64,000 bases of DNA from Labrys wisconsinensis (GTDB taxonomy: Bacteria > Pseudomonadota > Alphaproteobacteria > Rhizobiales > Labraceae). The position numbers were made by a program, and so were the translations under genes. The stretch covers positions 310,001 to 374,000 of the forward strand of contig NZ_JAUSVX010000002.1 of assembly GCF_030814995.1 (NCBI RefSeq), given 5' to 3'. The notes beneath the pieces were generated by a model, which worked only from the letters and a program-made list of their open reading frames with translations, was not told the origin of the DNA and did no database searches. Of this stretch, positions 44,041 to 52,210 are shown in pieces (the first letter of the stretch is position 1; each line of letters begins with the position of its first letter).

Positions 44041-44604
44041 TCACTCCAGGTTGGTGTGGCGGGCGCGCATGCTCTCGGCGGTCTCGCCGAGGCGGTCGCG
44101 CAGCTTGAGGATCAGGATCTCGAACAGCACCACCTGCGCCGTCTCGAACAGCGAGCCCATCGGCAGCACCGAGACCGCGGCGCCGCGGTCGTCGGCCATG
44201 GTCTGGGCGGGAATGGTCAGCACCACGTCGGCGGCCTGCGGCGTGCGGCCCTCGGGCTGGGCGGTGACGACGGCGGTCCTGGCACCGGCCTCGCGGGCGA
44301 CGCGCATCAGCGCATCGCCGATGTTGGATGCACCCGGGCCGGACGAGACGAAGAGCAGGTCGCCGGCGCCGAGCGGCGGCACCGTCATGTCGGCGACGAC
44401 GCTGACGTCGAGCCCGAGATGGAACAGGCGCATGGCGAAGCCGCGCATCTGCAACCCCTCGCGCCCGGCGCCGTAGATGGCGATGCGCCGGGCCGTGGCC
44501 AGGGCATCGACGAGGGCGTCGGCGGCCGTCTCGGGCAGGACCCGGAACACGCCGGCGAGGTCGTCGAGCGCGCGCAGCGCGAGGGCGGGGATGGTGTCGG
44601 TCAT
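44041..44604 (-). CDS. SIS-domain sugar-phosphate isomerase-like protein
   Basis: 187 residues, a single SIS domain: RIAIYGAGREGLQMRGFAMR and LLFVSSGPGASNI are the sugar-phosphate-binding loops, and the C-terminal ETAQVVLFEILILKLRDRLG helix is typical of 6-phospho-3-hexuloisomerase (HxlB)-like proteins. It would isomerise or bind a phosphosugar. It lies downstream of the acyl-CoA ligase gene on the same strand with a 110-bp gap. No partner HPS gene is nearby. Confidence 0.8.
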   Translation of the reverse strand: MTDTIPALALRALDDLAGVFRVLPETAADALVDALATARRIAIYGAGREGLQMRGFAMRLFHLGLDVSVVADMTVPPLGAGDLLFVSSGPGASNIGDALMRVAREAGARTAVVTAQPEGRTPQAADVVLTIPAQTMADDRGAAVSVLPMGSLFETAQVVLFEILILKLRDRLGETAESMRARHTNLE

Positions 44605-44714
44605 GGCATGTCCTGCGCGTTTCCTGAGCATTGTTCGGGGCGGATGGGGCGGCGGGCGATTCGCCCGGCCGCGGCCAGGGTGCTGCGCCGGGCCGGCCGG
44701 CGCAAGCGGCGGCG

Positions 44715-46241
44715 CTATGACCCCTCGGCACCGTAGAGCCCGGCATGGCGCTCGCGCAGCAGGGCCTTCTGCACCTTGCCCATGGCGTTGCGCGGCAGCT
44801 CCTCGGCGAAGAGCACGCGCTTGGGCTGCTTGAAGCGGGCGAGACGGCCGTCCATCGCCGCGAGCACCGCCGCCTCGTCGATATCGGCGTCCGGCACGCG
44901 CACGACCACGGCGGTGACGCCTTCGCCGAAATCGGGATGCGGCAGGCCGATCACGGCGCTCTCGACCACGCCGGGCAGCGCGTCGATCTCGGCTTCGACC
45001 TCCTTGGGATAGACGTTGAGGCCGCCCGATATGATCAGGTCCTTGCCGCGCCCCACGATCTGGACATAGCCGGCCGCGTCGATGCGGCCGAGGTCGCCGG
45101 TGATGAAGAAGCCGTCCGGCCGGAATTCGGCCACCGTCTTCTCCGGCATGCGCCAATAGCCCTTGAACACGTTGGGGCCCCGGACCTCGATCATGCCGAT
45201 CTCGCCGTCCGGCAGGCCGCGGCCGGTCTGCGGGTCGACGATCCGGGCCTCGACGCCCGGCAGGGGCGGGCCGACCGTGCCGGCCACCCGGGCGCCGTCA
45301 TAGGGGTTGGACGTGTTCATGTTGGTCTCGGTCATGCCGTAGCGCTCGAGGATGGCGTGGCCGGTGCGCGCCTGCCAATCCCGATGCGTCTCGGCCAGGA
45401 GCGGCGCCGAGCCGGAGACGAAGAGGCGCATGCCGGCCGCCGCCTCGCGGGAGAGGCCGGGATGGCGCAGCAGCCGGACATAGAAGGTCGGCACGCCCAT
45501 CAGCACCGTGGCCCGCGGCAGCAAGCCGGCGACCTCGCCGGGATCGAAGCGCGGCAGGAAGATCATTGTCGCACCGGCGAACAGGCAGACATTGCTCGCC
45601 ACGAACAGGCCGTGCGTGTGGTAGACGGGCAGGGCGTGGATCAGCACGTCCTCAGGCCCGAAGCGCCAGGCCTCGACCAGCGTCAAGGCGTTCGACGTGA
45701 GGTTGGCATGGGTCAGCATGGCGCCCTTGGAGCGCCCGGTGGTGCCCGACGTGTAGAGGATCGCCGCCAGGTCGTCCCCGGTCCGTGCGACGGTCGCGAA
45801 GTCCGCGGGCCGGCCGGCGGCGCCGTCGGCGAGGCTGCCGCACCCCTCCGCATCGAGCGTCTCGACCACGGCTCCGACCCGGGCCGCCAGCGGCTCGAGG
45901 CCGGTCCGCCGGGCGGGATCGCAGACGATCAGCGCCGGCTCGGCGTCGCCGATGAAATAGGCGATCTCGGCCAGGGTATAGCCGGTGTTGAGCGGGAGGT
46001 AGACGGCGCCGGCGCGCAGCGTCGCGAGGTAGAGGGCGAGGCCGGTGACCGATTTCTCCGTCCAGGCCGCAACCCGATCGCCCGGTTTGACGCCGCGGGC
46101 GACGAGGTGATGGGCGATGCGGCCGGTCAGCGCGGCGAGATCGCCATAGGAGACATGGCTCCCATCGGCCGTCTCGATCGCCGTGCGCGCGGGGTCGGCG
46201 ATGGCGGCAGCGAGGCGGTGGAACAGGTTGGCATCGGTCAT
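44715..46241 (-). CDS. matB: Malonyl-CoA synthetase
   Basis: 508 residues. ANL superfamily motifs: LYTSGTTGRSKGAM (ATP loop), YGMTETNMNTSNPYDG (a MatB hallmark), then the hinge GRGKDLIISGG and the catalytic Lys in PRNAMGKVQK. MatB activates malonate, and often methylmalonate, to the CoA ester. No matA (decarboxylase) or matC (carrier) is adjacent in the window, so it may serve malonyl-CoA supply from another pathway. Confidence 0.88.
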   Translation of the reverse strand: MTDANLFHRLAAAIADPARTAIETADGSHVSYGDLAALTGRIAHHLVARGVKPGDRVAAWTEKSVTGLALYLATLRAGAVYLPLNTGYTLAEIAYFIGDAEPALIVCDPARRTGLEPLAARVGAVVETLDAEGCGSLADGAAGRPADFATVARTGDDLAAILYTSGTTGRSKGAMLTHANLTSNALTLVEAWRFGPEDVLIHALPVYHTHGLFVASNVCLFAGATMIFLPRFDPGEVAGLLPRATVLMGVPTFYVRLLRHPGLSREAAAGMRLFVSGSAPLLAETHRDWQARTGHAILERYGMTETNMNTSNPYDGARVAGTVGPPLPGVEARIVDPQTGRGLPDGEIGMIEVRGPNVFKGYWRMPEKTVAEFRPDGFFITGDLGRIDAAGYVQIVGRGKDLIISGGLNVYPKEVEAEIDALPGVVESAVIGLPHPDFGEGVTAVVVRVPDADIDEAAVLAAMDGRLARFKQPKRVLFAEELPRNAMGKVQKALLRERHAGLYGAEGS

Positions 46242-46349
46242 GGCAGCGCGTCCTCCTCGCCCGCCGGTTCCAGCCGTGCGGCCGCCGCGAGTCGGGGCCA
46301 GCCTAACCCGGCCGGCCGCGGCGACAAGCGGCGGCGCGAACGCCGCGCG

Positions 46350-46832
46350 TCACGGCAGCGGGCGCGTCACCGGCAGGCCGGCGAACGGCTTGATCTCCTT
46401 GAGCACGAACATGGTCTGCATCTCCTTGATGCCGGGCAGGCGGCGGATCACCGCCATGGCGAAGTCGGCATAGGTGTCGAGGTCGCGGGAGGCGACCTGC
46501 AGCAGGAAGTCCGCGTCGCCGGCGATGCTGTAGCAGGCGACGACATCGTCGAGCTGCAGAACGTCGCGCTCGAAGGCGTGCGCCTCGCTCTCGCTGTGGC
46601 TGTCGATCTTCACCCGTACGAAGGCGAGCACGCCGAGGCCGATGCGACGGCGGTCGAGCATGGCCCTGTAGCCCTGGATGAGGCCCTGCTCCTCCATCTG
46701 CCGCACGCGGCGCCAGCAGGGCGAGGTCGACATCCCGACGCGCTCGGCGAGGTCCTGGTTGGTCAGCCGGCCCTCGTCCTGCAAGGCCGCAAGGATTCGC
46801 GCATCGATCGCGGTCAGAGCCTGATCCGGCAT
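46350..46832 (-). CDS. Lrp/AsnC-family transcriptional regulator
   Basis: 160 residues. The N-terminal AsnC helix-turn-helix (about 5-55: DARILAALQDEGRLTNQDLA, then SPCWRRVRQMEEQGLIQG) is followed by the RAM ligand-binding domain (about 70-150). It is divergent from the DUF2000 gene at 46963, a common pairing. It probably responds to an amino acid. Confidence 0.9.
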   Translation of the reverse strand: MPDQALTAIDARILAALQDEGRLTNQDLAERVGMSTSPCWRRVRQMEEQGLIQGYRAMLDRRRIGLGVLAFVRVKIDSHSESEAHAFERDVLQLDDVVACYSIAGDADFLLQVASRDLDTYADFAMAVIRRLPGIKEMQTMFVLKEIKPFAGLPVTRPLP

Positions 46833-46962
46833 GCTCTACCCCCAGCGGGACTATTTGCGGCAGATCCTACCGATCACGTCGCTCTATCTGCAAGACGAGA
46901 CAGGATCATCCATCGCGGGCGGGATAGGCTGGTGGCGTCGCATCCCTGCAGCAGGTCTCGCC

Positions 46963-47379
46963 GTGAGCACAGATATCCGCATCGCCATCGTCGTCGATCC
47001 CGGCCTCCCCGCCGGGCTTCTCGCCAACACCGTCGGCGCCGTCGCCGTCGGCCTCGGCGCGCGCGTGCCGGCGCTGGCGGGCAGCCGGCTCGCCGATCGG
47101 GACGGGCGCGCGATCGACGTCAGCGCCAACCGGCCGGTGCCGGTGCTGCAGGCGCCGGCCGAGGCGATCCGTGCGCTGATGCTGAAGGCGCTGGCCCAGC
47201 CCGGCGAGCGGGCCGTCGTGCCGTTTCCGGCCTTCGCCCGGGGCCTGCACGTCTTCGCCGACTATGCAGCGGCCCTGCCGGAGCGCGACCTCGGCGCCGA
47301 GACCATCGACGGCCTCGGCCTCGCCGGGCCGGAGCGATGGGTGCGCTCGCTGACCGGCGCGCTCAAGCTGCTGCGCTGA
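46963..47379 (+). CDS. DUF2000-family protein
   Basis: 138 residues from GTG 46963; the frame is open from 46831, but the conserved region (IAIVVDPGLPAGLLANTVGAV, then RPVPVLQAP) begins here. DUF2000 proteins have a peptidyl-tRNA-hydrolase-like fold with no established function and are often found next to Lrp/AsnC genes, as here. The stop is inside a hairpin shared with the convergent LacI gene. Confidence 0.8.
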   Translation: MSTDIRIAIVVDPGLPAGLLANTVGAVAVGLGARVPALAGSRLADRDGRAIDVSANRPVPVLQAPAEAIRALMLKALAQPGERAVVPFPAFARGLHVFADYAAALPERDLGAETIDGLGLAGPERWVRSLTGALKLLR

Positions 47380-47393
47380 GCGGCTTCTCAGCG
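47374..47393. terminator. Hairpin spanning both stop codons of convergent genes
   Basis: CGCTGAG (47374-47380) and CTCAGCG (47387-47393) form a 7-bp stem with a 6-nt loop between the DUF2000 gene and the convergent LacI gene, including both stop codons. There is no T-run, so the termination role is tentative. Confidence 0.35.
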
Positions 47394-48416
47394 GCGCTTC
47401 GGCGCCGGGCCGGTGCTGCCGCGGACGATCAGCCGGATCGGCAATTCACGCTGGCGCAGATGGCGTCGCTGCAGCGGCGAGGCCAGGATGTAATCGGCCG
47501 CGTGCCGCCCCATGTCGCGCGCCGGCACTTCCAGGGTGCTGAGCTCGGGGACGGTCAGCTCGGCGATCTCCAGATTGTCGAAGCCGAGGATGGAGACGTC
47601 GCCGGGGACGGCGATGCGCTCCTCCTGGCAGTACTTGATCGCTCCGGCGGCGAGGATGTCGCTGCCGCAGAACACCGCGGTCGGCGGCTCGGCCGCGGTC
47701 ATCAGGGTCCTCATCCCGCTCCGGCCGTTGCCGAAGGCATAGGCGGCCTCGATGACCGGGACCGCCGCCGGATCTAGCCCCGAGCGCGCGACCTCGTCGC
47801 GGAAGCCGGCGAGGCGGCCCTCGGCGCGGTCGTTGTCCTGGGTGATGCCCGCGATCATCGCCAGGCGGCGGTGCCCGAGGTCGATGAGGAAGCGGGCGGC
47901 GGTGCGCCCGGCCTTCTCGTTGTCGAAGCCGATCGCCGCCCCCGTTGCCGTCGGGGCGCAGGTATAGGTGAAGACATAGGCGATGCGCTTGTGCTCGAGC
48001 AGGGCGAGGGTCTGCGGCTTGTGCCGGGTGCCGACCAGCACGATCGATTCGGCGCCGCGCTCGGCGAGCAGGCGGGCCTGATCGAGCTCCAGGTCGAGGT
48101 CGTAGACGGAGGTGTTGATGATCAGCGACACGTCCTTCTCGGCCAGGCGGCCCTGCAGCCCGTCGACCATGGTGGCGTAGATGGCGTGGTCGAGCGTCGG
48201 GATGATGGCGCCGACCAGCCGGGTGCGGGTGGAGCGCAAGGCGCGAGCGGAGCCGTTGGGGACATAGCCGAGCTCGGCCGCGGCTTGCCTCACCCGGTCC
48301 CGGACGCTGCGCCCGACCGTCGGATTGCCGTTCAGCACCCGCGAGACCGTCGCCGGCGAGCAGCCGGCGAGCCGGGCGACATCGACCAGCTTGGCGTCGC
48401 CCCCGTCCGAATCCAT
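47388..48416 (-). CDS. LacI-family transcriptional regulator
   Basis: 342 residues. The helix-turn-helix (about 10-35: KLVDVARLAGCSPATVSRVL, then NGNPTVGRSVRDRV) and the hinge helix region before NGSARALRSTRTRL are clear LacI features, and the rest is the effector domain. The frame is open to 48551, but ATG 48416 follows GGAG and starts the conserved domain. Three AAAACGATTT boxes (48447, 48534, 50674) link it to its own gene and to the operon starting at 48608. Confidence 0.9.
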   Translation of the reverse strand: MDSDGGDAKLVDVARLAGCSPATVSRVLNGNPTVGRSVRDRVRQAAAELGYVPNGSARALRSTRTRLVGAIIPTLDHAIYATMVDGLQGRLAEKDVSLIINTSVYDLDLELDQARLLAERGAESIVLVGTRHKPQTLALLEHKRIAYVFTYTCAPTATGAAIGFDNEKAGRTAARFLIDLGHRRLAMIAGITQDNDRAEGRLAGFRDEVARSGLDPAAVPVIEAAYAFGNGRSGMRTLMTAAEPPTAVFCGSDILAAGAIKYCQEERIAVPGDVSILGFDNLEIAELTVPELSTLEVPARDMGRHAADYILASPLQRRHLRQRELPIRLIVRGSTGPAPKRR

Positions 48417-48446
48417 CCGCGCGCTCCGTCCGTGAATCGGCCTGCC

Positions 48447-48462
48447 TGAAAACGATTTATCA
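48447..48462. promoter_or_regulatory. LacI-type operator box 1
   Basis: TGAAAACGATTTATCA shares AAAACGATTT with the boxes at 48534 and 50674. It lies 31-46 bp before the LacI gene start (48416, reverse strand), consistent with autoregulation. Confidence 0.6.
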
Positions 48463-48512
48463 TACCCGCGCTTGAGCCGCATCTTTTCCAGAGCTTTCCG
48501 GGCGCATGCCGC

Positions 48513-48550
48513 TTGACACGGTGGTGAAAATTCTAGAAAACGATTTCTCA
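48513..48550 (+). promoter_or_regulatory. Promoter and LacI-type operator box 2
   Basis: TTGACA (48513-48518) is a good -35 box; TAGAAA (48534-48539) after 15 bp is a possible -10. The pseudo-palindrome AGAAAACGATTTCT (48535-48548, centred on CG as in LacI/GalR operators) overlaps this -10, so binding would block transcription of the operon at 48608. Confidence 0.65.
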
Positions 48551-48607
48551 AGAACGGTTCCTTGGCCGCCGGTGTGCGGCGGGGGTGGGCGAGGCGGGTG
48601 AGGGAAC

Positions 48608-49828
48608 ATGCTGCTCGACGGCATCAAGGTGGTCAGCTTCTGTCACTTCCTGCAGGGGCCGGCCGCCGCGCAATATCTGGCGGACATGGGGGCCGACGTG
48701 GTCAAGGTCGAGCCGATCGGCGGCGCCCACGAGCGGCACTGGTCCGGCGCCGACGTCTATGTCGAGGGCGTGAGCGGCTTCTATCTCTGCGCCAACCGCA
48801 ACAAGCGCTCCATCGGCATCGACCTGAAGAGCGCCGAGGGCAAGGCCGTGGCGCGCCGGCTGATCGCCGACGCCGACGTGGTCATGGAGAATTTCCGGCC
48901 CGGCGTGTTCGCCAGGCTCGGCTTCGACGCCGCGACGCTGGACGAGCTCAACCCGCGGCTGATCTTCGCCTCGGCGAGCGGCTTCGGGGCGAGCGGGCCT
49001 CTGGCGCACAAGCCCGGACAGGACCTGCTGGTCCAGGCGCGGTCCGGCCTGATGGGCGTCACGGGGACGCCGGCGCGGGGGCCGGTGCCGATCGGGGCTG
49101 CGATCGTCGACCAGCACGGCGGCGCGCTGCTGGCGATGGGCATCCTCGGTGCCCTGGTGCGGCGCCTGCGCGAGGGCCGCGGCACGCGGGTGGAGGGCAG
49201 CCTCCTCAACGCCGGGATCGATCTCCAGGGCGAGCCCCTGGTCAACTACTTCGCCGGCGGCATGGAACGCCGCGCGCTCGACCGCCGCGGCAACCTGGCG
49301 ACCTGGTTCCATCCGGCGCCCTACGGGGTCTATCCCGTCCGCGACGGTCATGTCGTCGTGTCGCTGTGCGAGACGACGGACCTCGCCGAGGCGCTCGACA
49401 GCGATGCCCTGCGGGCCGCGGAGGGGCTCGACCGCCACCGGGACCGCGACGACTATGCGCGCCGGGTGGAGGAGGCGACCGCCGGCTTCACCATGGCGGA
49501 GATCGGCGCGCGCTTCGACGCGCGGGGCATCTGGTGGGCGCCCGTCGCCTATTACGACGAGCTGCTCGCCGATCCCCAGCTCGTCCATGCCGGCGTGTTC
49601 CGTCCGGTGACGGTCCGCGGCCGGACGATCCATCTCGTCAATCATCCCAACCGCTATGACGGCAAGGTGCCGGAGCTGCGCGTCCTGGCGCTCGAGATCG
49701 GCGAGCATACGCAGGAGATCCTCGCCGAGCTCGGGTACGCCGAGGCCGAGGTGCGCCGCCTTCTCGATGCGGGCGCCGTGGTGGCTTCGCGCCAGATCGA
49801 CAGGCCGGCCGAAAGAAGGGCGTCGTGA
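48608..49828 (+). CDS. CoA-transferase family III (CaiB/BaiF) protein
   Basis: 406 residues. The N-terminal GIKVVSFCHFLQGPAAAQYL region, the KSAEGKAVARRLIADADVV stretch and the active-site Asp139 in PGQDLLVQARSGLMG fit formyl-CoA-transferase-like enzymes. These move CoA between acyl groups. ATG 48608 has GAGGGAAC upstream. It is the first gene of the LacI-controlled operon and probably activates an acid made by the downstream oxidoreductases. Confidence 0.9.
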   Translation: MLLDGIKVVSFCHFLQGPAAAQYLADMGADVVKVEPIGGAHERHWSGADVYVEGVSGFYLCANRNKRSIGIDLKSAEGKAVARRLIADADVVMENFRPGVFARLGFDAATLDELNPRLIFASASGFGASGPLAHKPGQDLLVQARSGLMGVTGTPARGPVPIGAAIVDQHGGALLAMGILGALVRRLREGRGTRVEGSLLNAGIDLQGEPLVNYFAGGMERRALDRRGNLATWFHPAPYGVYPVRDGHVVVSLCETTDLAEALDSDALRAAEGLDRHRDRDDYARRVEEATAGFTMAEIGARFDARGIWWAPVAYYDELLADPQLVHAGVFRPVTVRGRTIHLVNHPNRYDGKVPELRVLALEIGEHTQEILAELGYAEAEVRRLLDAGAVVASRQIDRPAERRAS

Positions 49829-50652
49829 TGCAGCTCGACCGGTCGGAGACTTTCGTGCAGGCACCGATGGATCGGGCCGGCCCTGACCGTGGCCTCGCGG
49901 TCGTCACCGGTGGACGACGCGGCATCGGCCGGGCGATCTGCGGCAATCTGGCGGCGGCGGGCTTCGACGTGGCGGTGGTCGACCTCGTCGACGACGACAG
50001 CGCGGCCGACACCGTTGCCCTCATCCGATCCGCCGGCCGCAAGGGCGCCTTCTACCAGCGCGACATCGCGCAGACGGACGGCAATGGGGCGTTCATCGGG
50101 CGTCTCGAGAGCGAGCTCGGCTCGGTTGCCTGCCTGGTCAACAATGCGGGCGTCCAGGTCAGCGTCCGCGGCGATCTGCTGGACGTGACCGAAGAGGCCT
50201 TCGACCGGCTGGTCGACGTCAATCTTCGCGGCACCTTCTTCTTCACGCAGGCCGTGGCGCGCGCCATGTTGGCCCGGCCGGCATCCGCGTTCGACCGCTC
50301 GATCATCACCATCACCTCGGCCAATGCCGGATTGGTGTCGCCCGAAAAAGGCCCCTACTGCATCTCCAAGGCCGGGCTGTCGATGGCCTCGCAGCAATTC
50401 GCCCTGCGCCTCGCCGATGCCGGCATCTGCGTTCACGAGGTGCGGCCCGGCCTGATCCAGACCGACATGACAGCCGACGTCTATGAAAAATATTCAGTCC
50501 CGGTCGAGGCGGGCCAGGTTTCGGCCATCCGGCGCTGGGGCCAGCCCGAGGACATCGCCCGGGCGGTGACGACGCTCGCCGTCGGGGCGATCCCGTTCAG
50601 CACCGGCGACATCTTCCACATCGGCGGCGGCATGCAGCTCCACCGTCTCTGA
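49828..50652 (+). CDS. Short-chain dehydrogenase/reductase (FabG-like)
   Basis: 274 residues. Cofactor motif VVTGGRRGIGRAICGNLAAA, then NNAGVQVSVRGDLL, catalytic Ser in TITSAN, and YCISK with the catalytic Tyr and Lys. ATG 49828 overlaps the preceding stop by one base; GTG 49825 is an alternative. A 3-hydroxyacyl or polyol dehydrogenase role in the operon's pathway is likely. Confidence 0.88.
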   Translation: MQLDRSETFVQAPMDRAGPDRGLAVVTGGRRGIGRAICGNLAAAGFDVAVVDLVDDDSAADTVALIRSAGRKGAFYQRDIAQTDGNGAFIGRLESELGSVACLVNNAGVQVSVRGDLLDVTEEAFDRLVDVNLRGTFFFTQAVARAMLARPASAFDRSIITITSANAGLVSPEKGPYCISKAGLSMASQQFALRLADAGICVHEVRPGLIQTDMTADVYEKYSVPVEAGQVSAIRRWGQPEDIARAVTTLAVGAIPFSTGDIFHIGGGMQLHRL

Positions 50653-50673
50653 GCACCCTTTTTCGGACCTGTC

Positions 50674-50690
50674 GAGAAAACGATTTCTGA
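50674..50690. promoter_or_regulatory. LacI-type operator box 3
   Basis: GAGAAAACGATTTCTGA contains the same 14-base core (AGAAAACGATTTCT) as box 2 at 48535-48548. It lies 17 bp before the ABC ATPase start (50707), inside the operon, so it may govern an internal promoter or form a repression loop with the upstream boxes. Confidence 0.65.
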
Positions 50691-50706
50691 GACCGGAGGC
50701 GAGGAC

Positions 50707-52200
50707 ATGACGGCGGAGATCCTCGAAATGCGCGGCATCGACAAGCGCTTTCCCGGCGTTCACGCGCTGAGGAACGTCAGCTTCTCCGTGCGGAAAGGCT
50801 CCGTCCACGCGATCATCGGCGAGAACGGCGCCGGCAAGTCGACACTGATGCGGGTGCTGGCCGGCGCCTTTGCCGCCGACGGCGGCGAAGTGCTCGTCGA
50901 CGGAGCGACGGTGGCCGCGCCTTCGCCGGAGCGCATGCTGCAGCTCGGCATCGCAGTGATCTATCAGGAACTGGCGCAGGCGCCGCACCTCACCGTGGCC
51001 GAGAACATCTTTCTCGGCCGCTTGCCGAAGACGCGGCTCGGCACCGTCGACTGGCACCGCGCCCGGGCCGAAGCACAACGGGTGCTGGACCGGCTGGGAT
51101 TCCACGTCGATCCGGGGGCCCGCATCGACGCGATCAGCGTCGCACAGCGGCAGATGGTGGAGATCGCCAAGGCGATCGCCCGCGATGCCCGCATCGTGGT
51201 GCTCGACGAGCCCTCCGCCGTGCTCGGCGACGCCGAGCTCCAGCGCCTGTTCGAGACCATCCGCCGGCTGAGCCGCGAGCAGGGCGTGTCGTTCATCTAC
51301 ATCACGCACCGGCTGAAAGAGCTCTACGACATCTGCGAGGACGTGACCGTGATGCGCGACGGCGAGGTCGTCGCCTCCATGCCCCTCGCGGCGACGACGA
51401 CGAGCGACCTCATCCGGCACATGGTCGGCCGGGAACTGAAGGACATCTTCCCCAGACGGGCGAGCGCCGCGCCGGACGTGCGGCTCGAAGTCCGCAACCT
51501 CAGGCGCGGCCGGGTGCTGAAGGACATTTCCTTCGATGTGCGCCGCGGCGAGATCGTCGGCATTTGCGGGCTTGCCGGATCGGGCCGCACCGAGGTGCTG
51601 CGCGCGATCATCGGGGCCGACCGGATCGAGAGCGGTGAGATCCGCATCGATGGCCGTCCCGTCGCCATCGACGGGCCGCGGCAGGGCCTCGCCCGCGGCA
51701 TCGGGCTCCTGCCGGAGGACCGCAAGACCGAAGGGCTGTTTCTGGACCAGTCGGTCGCATTCAACATCACGCTGTCGGCGCCCGACCCCATCAGCAGGGC
51801 CGGGCTGATCAGCGGCCATCGCGAGGACGAGGCCGTCGCGCGCCTCATCCGCCAGCTCAGGATCAAGACGCCGGGAGGCGGCACGAAGGTGCGCACGCTT
51901 TCCGGCGGCAACCAGCAGAAATGCGGCATCGCGCGCCAGCTGCATGCCGGGACGCGGATCCTGCTCGTGGACGAGCCGACACGCGGCGTCGATGTCGCCG
52001 CCAAGCGCGAGATCTACGACCTCCTGGTCGAGCTCACCGCCGGGCGCGGCGCCAGCGTGCTGATGGTGTCGTCGGACCTGCCCGAGATTCTCGGCCTCTG
52101 CCACCGCATCGTCGTCATGCGCGAAGGCGCCGTCTCCGCGGTCCTCGATGCCGGTGCCGCGACCGAGGAAGCGATCATGACCCATGCGGTCTGGCATTGA
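50707..52200 (+). CDS. Ribose-type ABC transporter ATP-binding protein (two-domain)
   Basis: 497 residues, RbsA type. The N-terminal domain has Walker A GENGAGKST, a signature replaced by ISVAQRQMV, and VVLDEPSAVLG. The C-terminal domain has the degenerate Walker A GLAGSGRTE and the signature LSGGNQQK with LLVDEPTRGVD. Walker B of the first half reads LDEPSAVLGD. It energises the permease at 53748. ATG 50707 follows GGAGGCGAGG. The aldehyde dehydrogenase gene starts 10 bp after its stop. Confidence 0.92.
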   Translation: MTAEILEMRGIDKRFPGVHALRNVSFSVRKGSVHAIIGENGAGKSTLMRVLAGAFAADGGEVLVDGATVAAPSPERMLQLGIAVIYQELAQAPHLTVAENIFLGRLPKTRLGTVDWHRARAEAQRVLDRLGFHVDPGARIDAISVAQRQMVEIAKAIARDARIVVLDEPSAVLGDAELQRLFETIRRLSREQGVSFIYITHRLKELYDICEDVTVMRDGEVVASMPLAATTTSDLIRHMVGRELKDIFPRRASAAPDVRLEVRNLRRGRVLKDISFDVRRGEIVGICGLAGSGRTEVLRAIIGADRIESGEIRIDGRPVAIDGPRQGLARGIGLLPEDRKTEGLFLDQSVAFNITLSAPDPISRAGLISGHREDEAVARLIRQLRIKTPGGGTKVRTLSGGNQQKCGIARQLHAGTRILLVDEPTRGVDVAAKREIYDLLVELTAGRGASVLMVSSDLPEILGLCHRIVVMREGAVSAVLDAGAATEEAIMTHAVWH

Positions 52201-52210
52201 GGGCAAGGTG

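Noticed and set aside
44745-47777. 1010-codon open frame on the forward strand
   Set aside because: It runs antisense to matB and the Lrp gene, both of which have clear motifs. Long antisense frames are expected in GC-rich coding DNA, and its product is low-complexity, rich in R, G, A, D and H.
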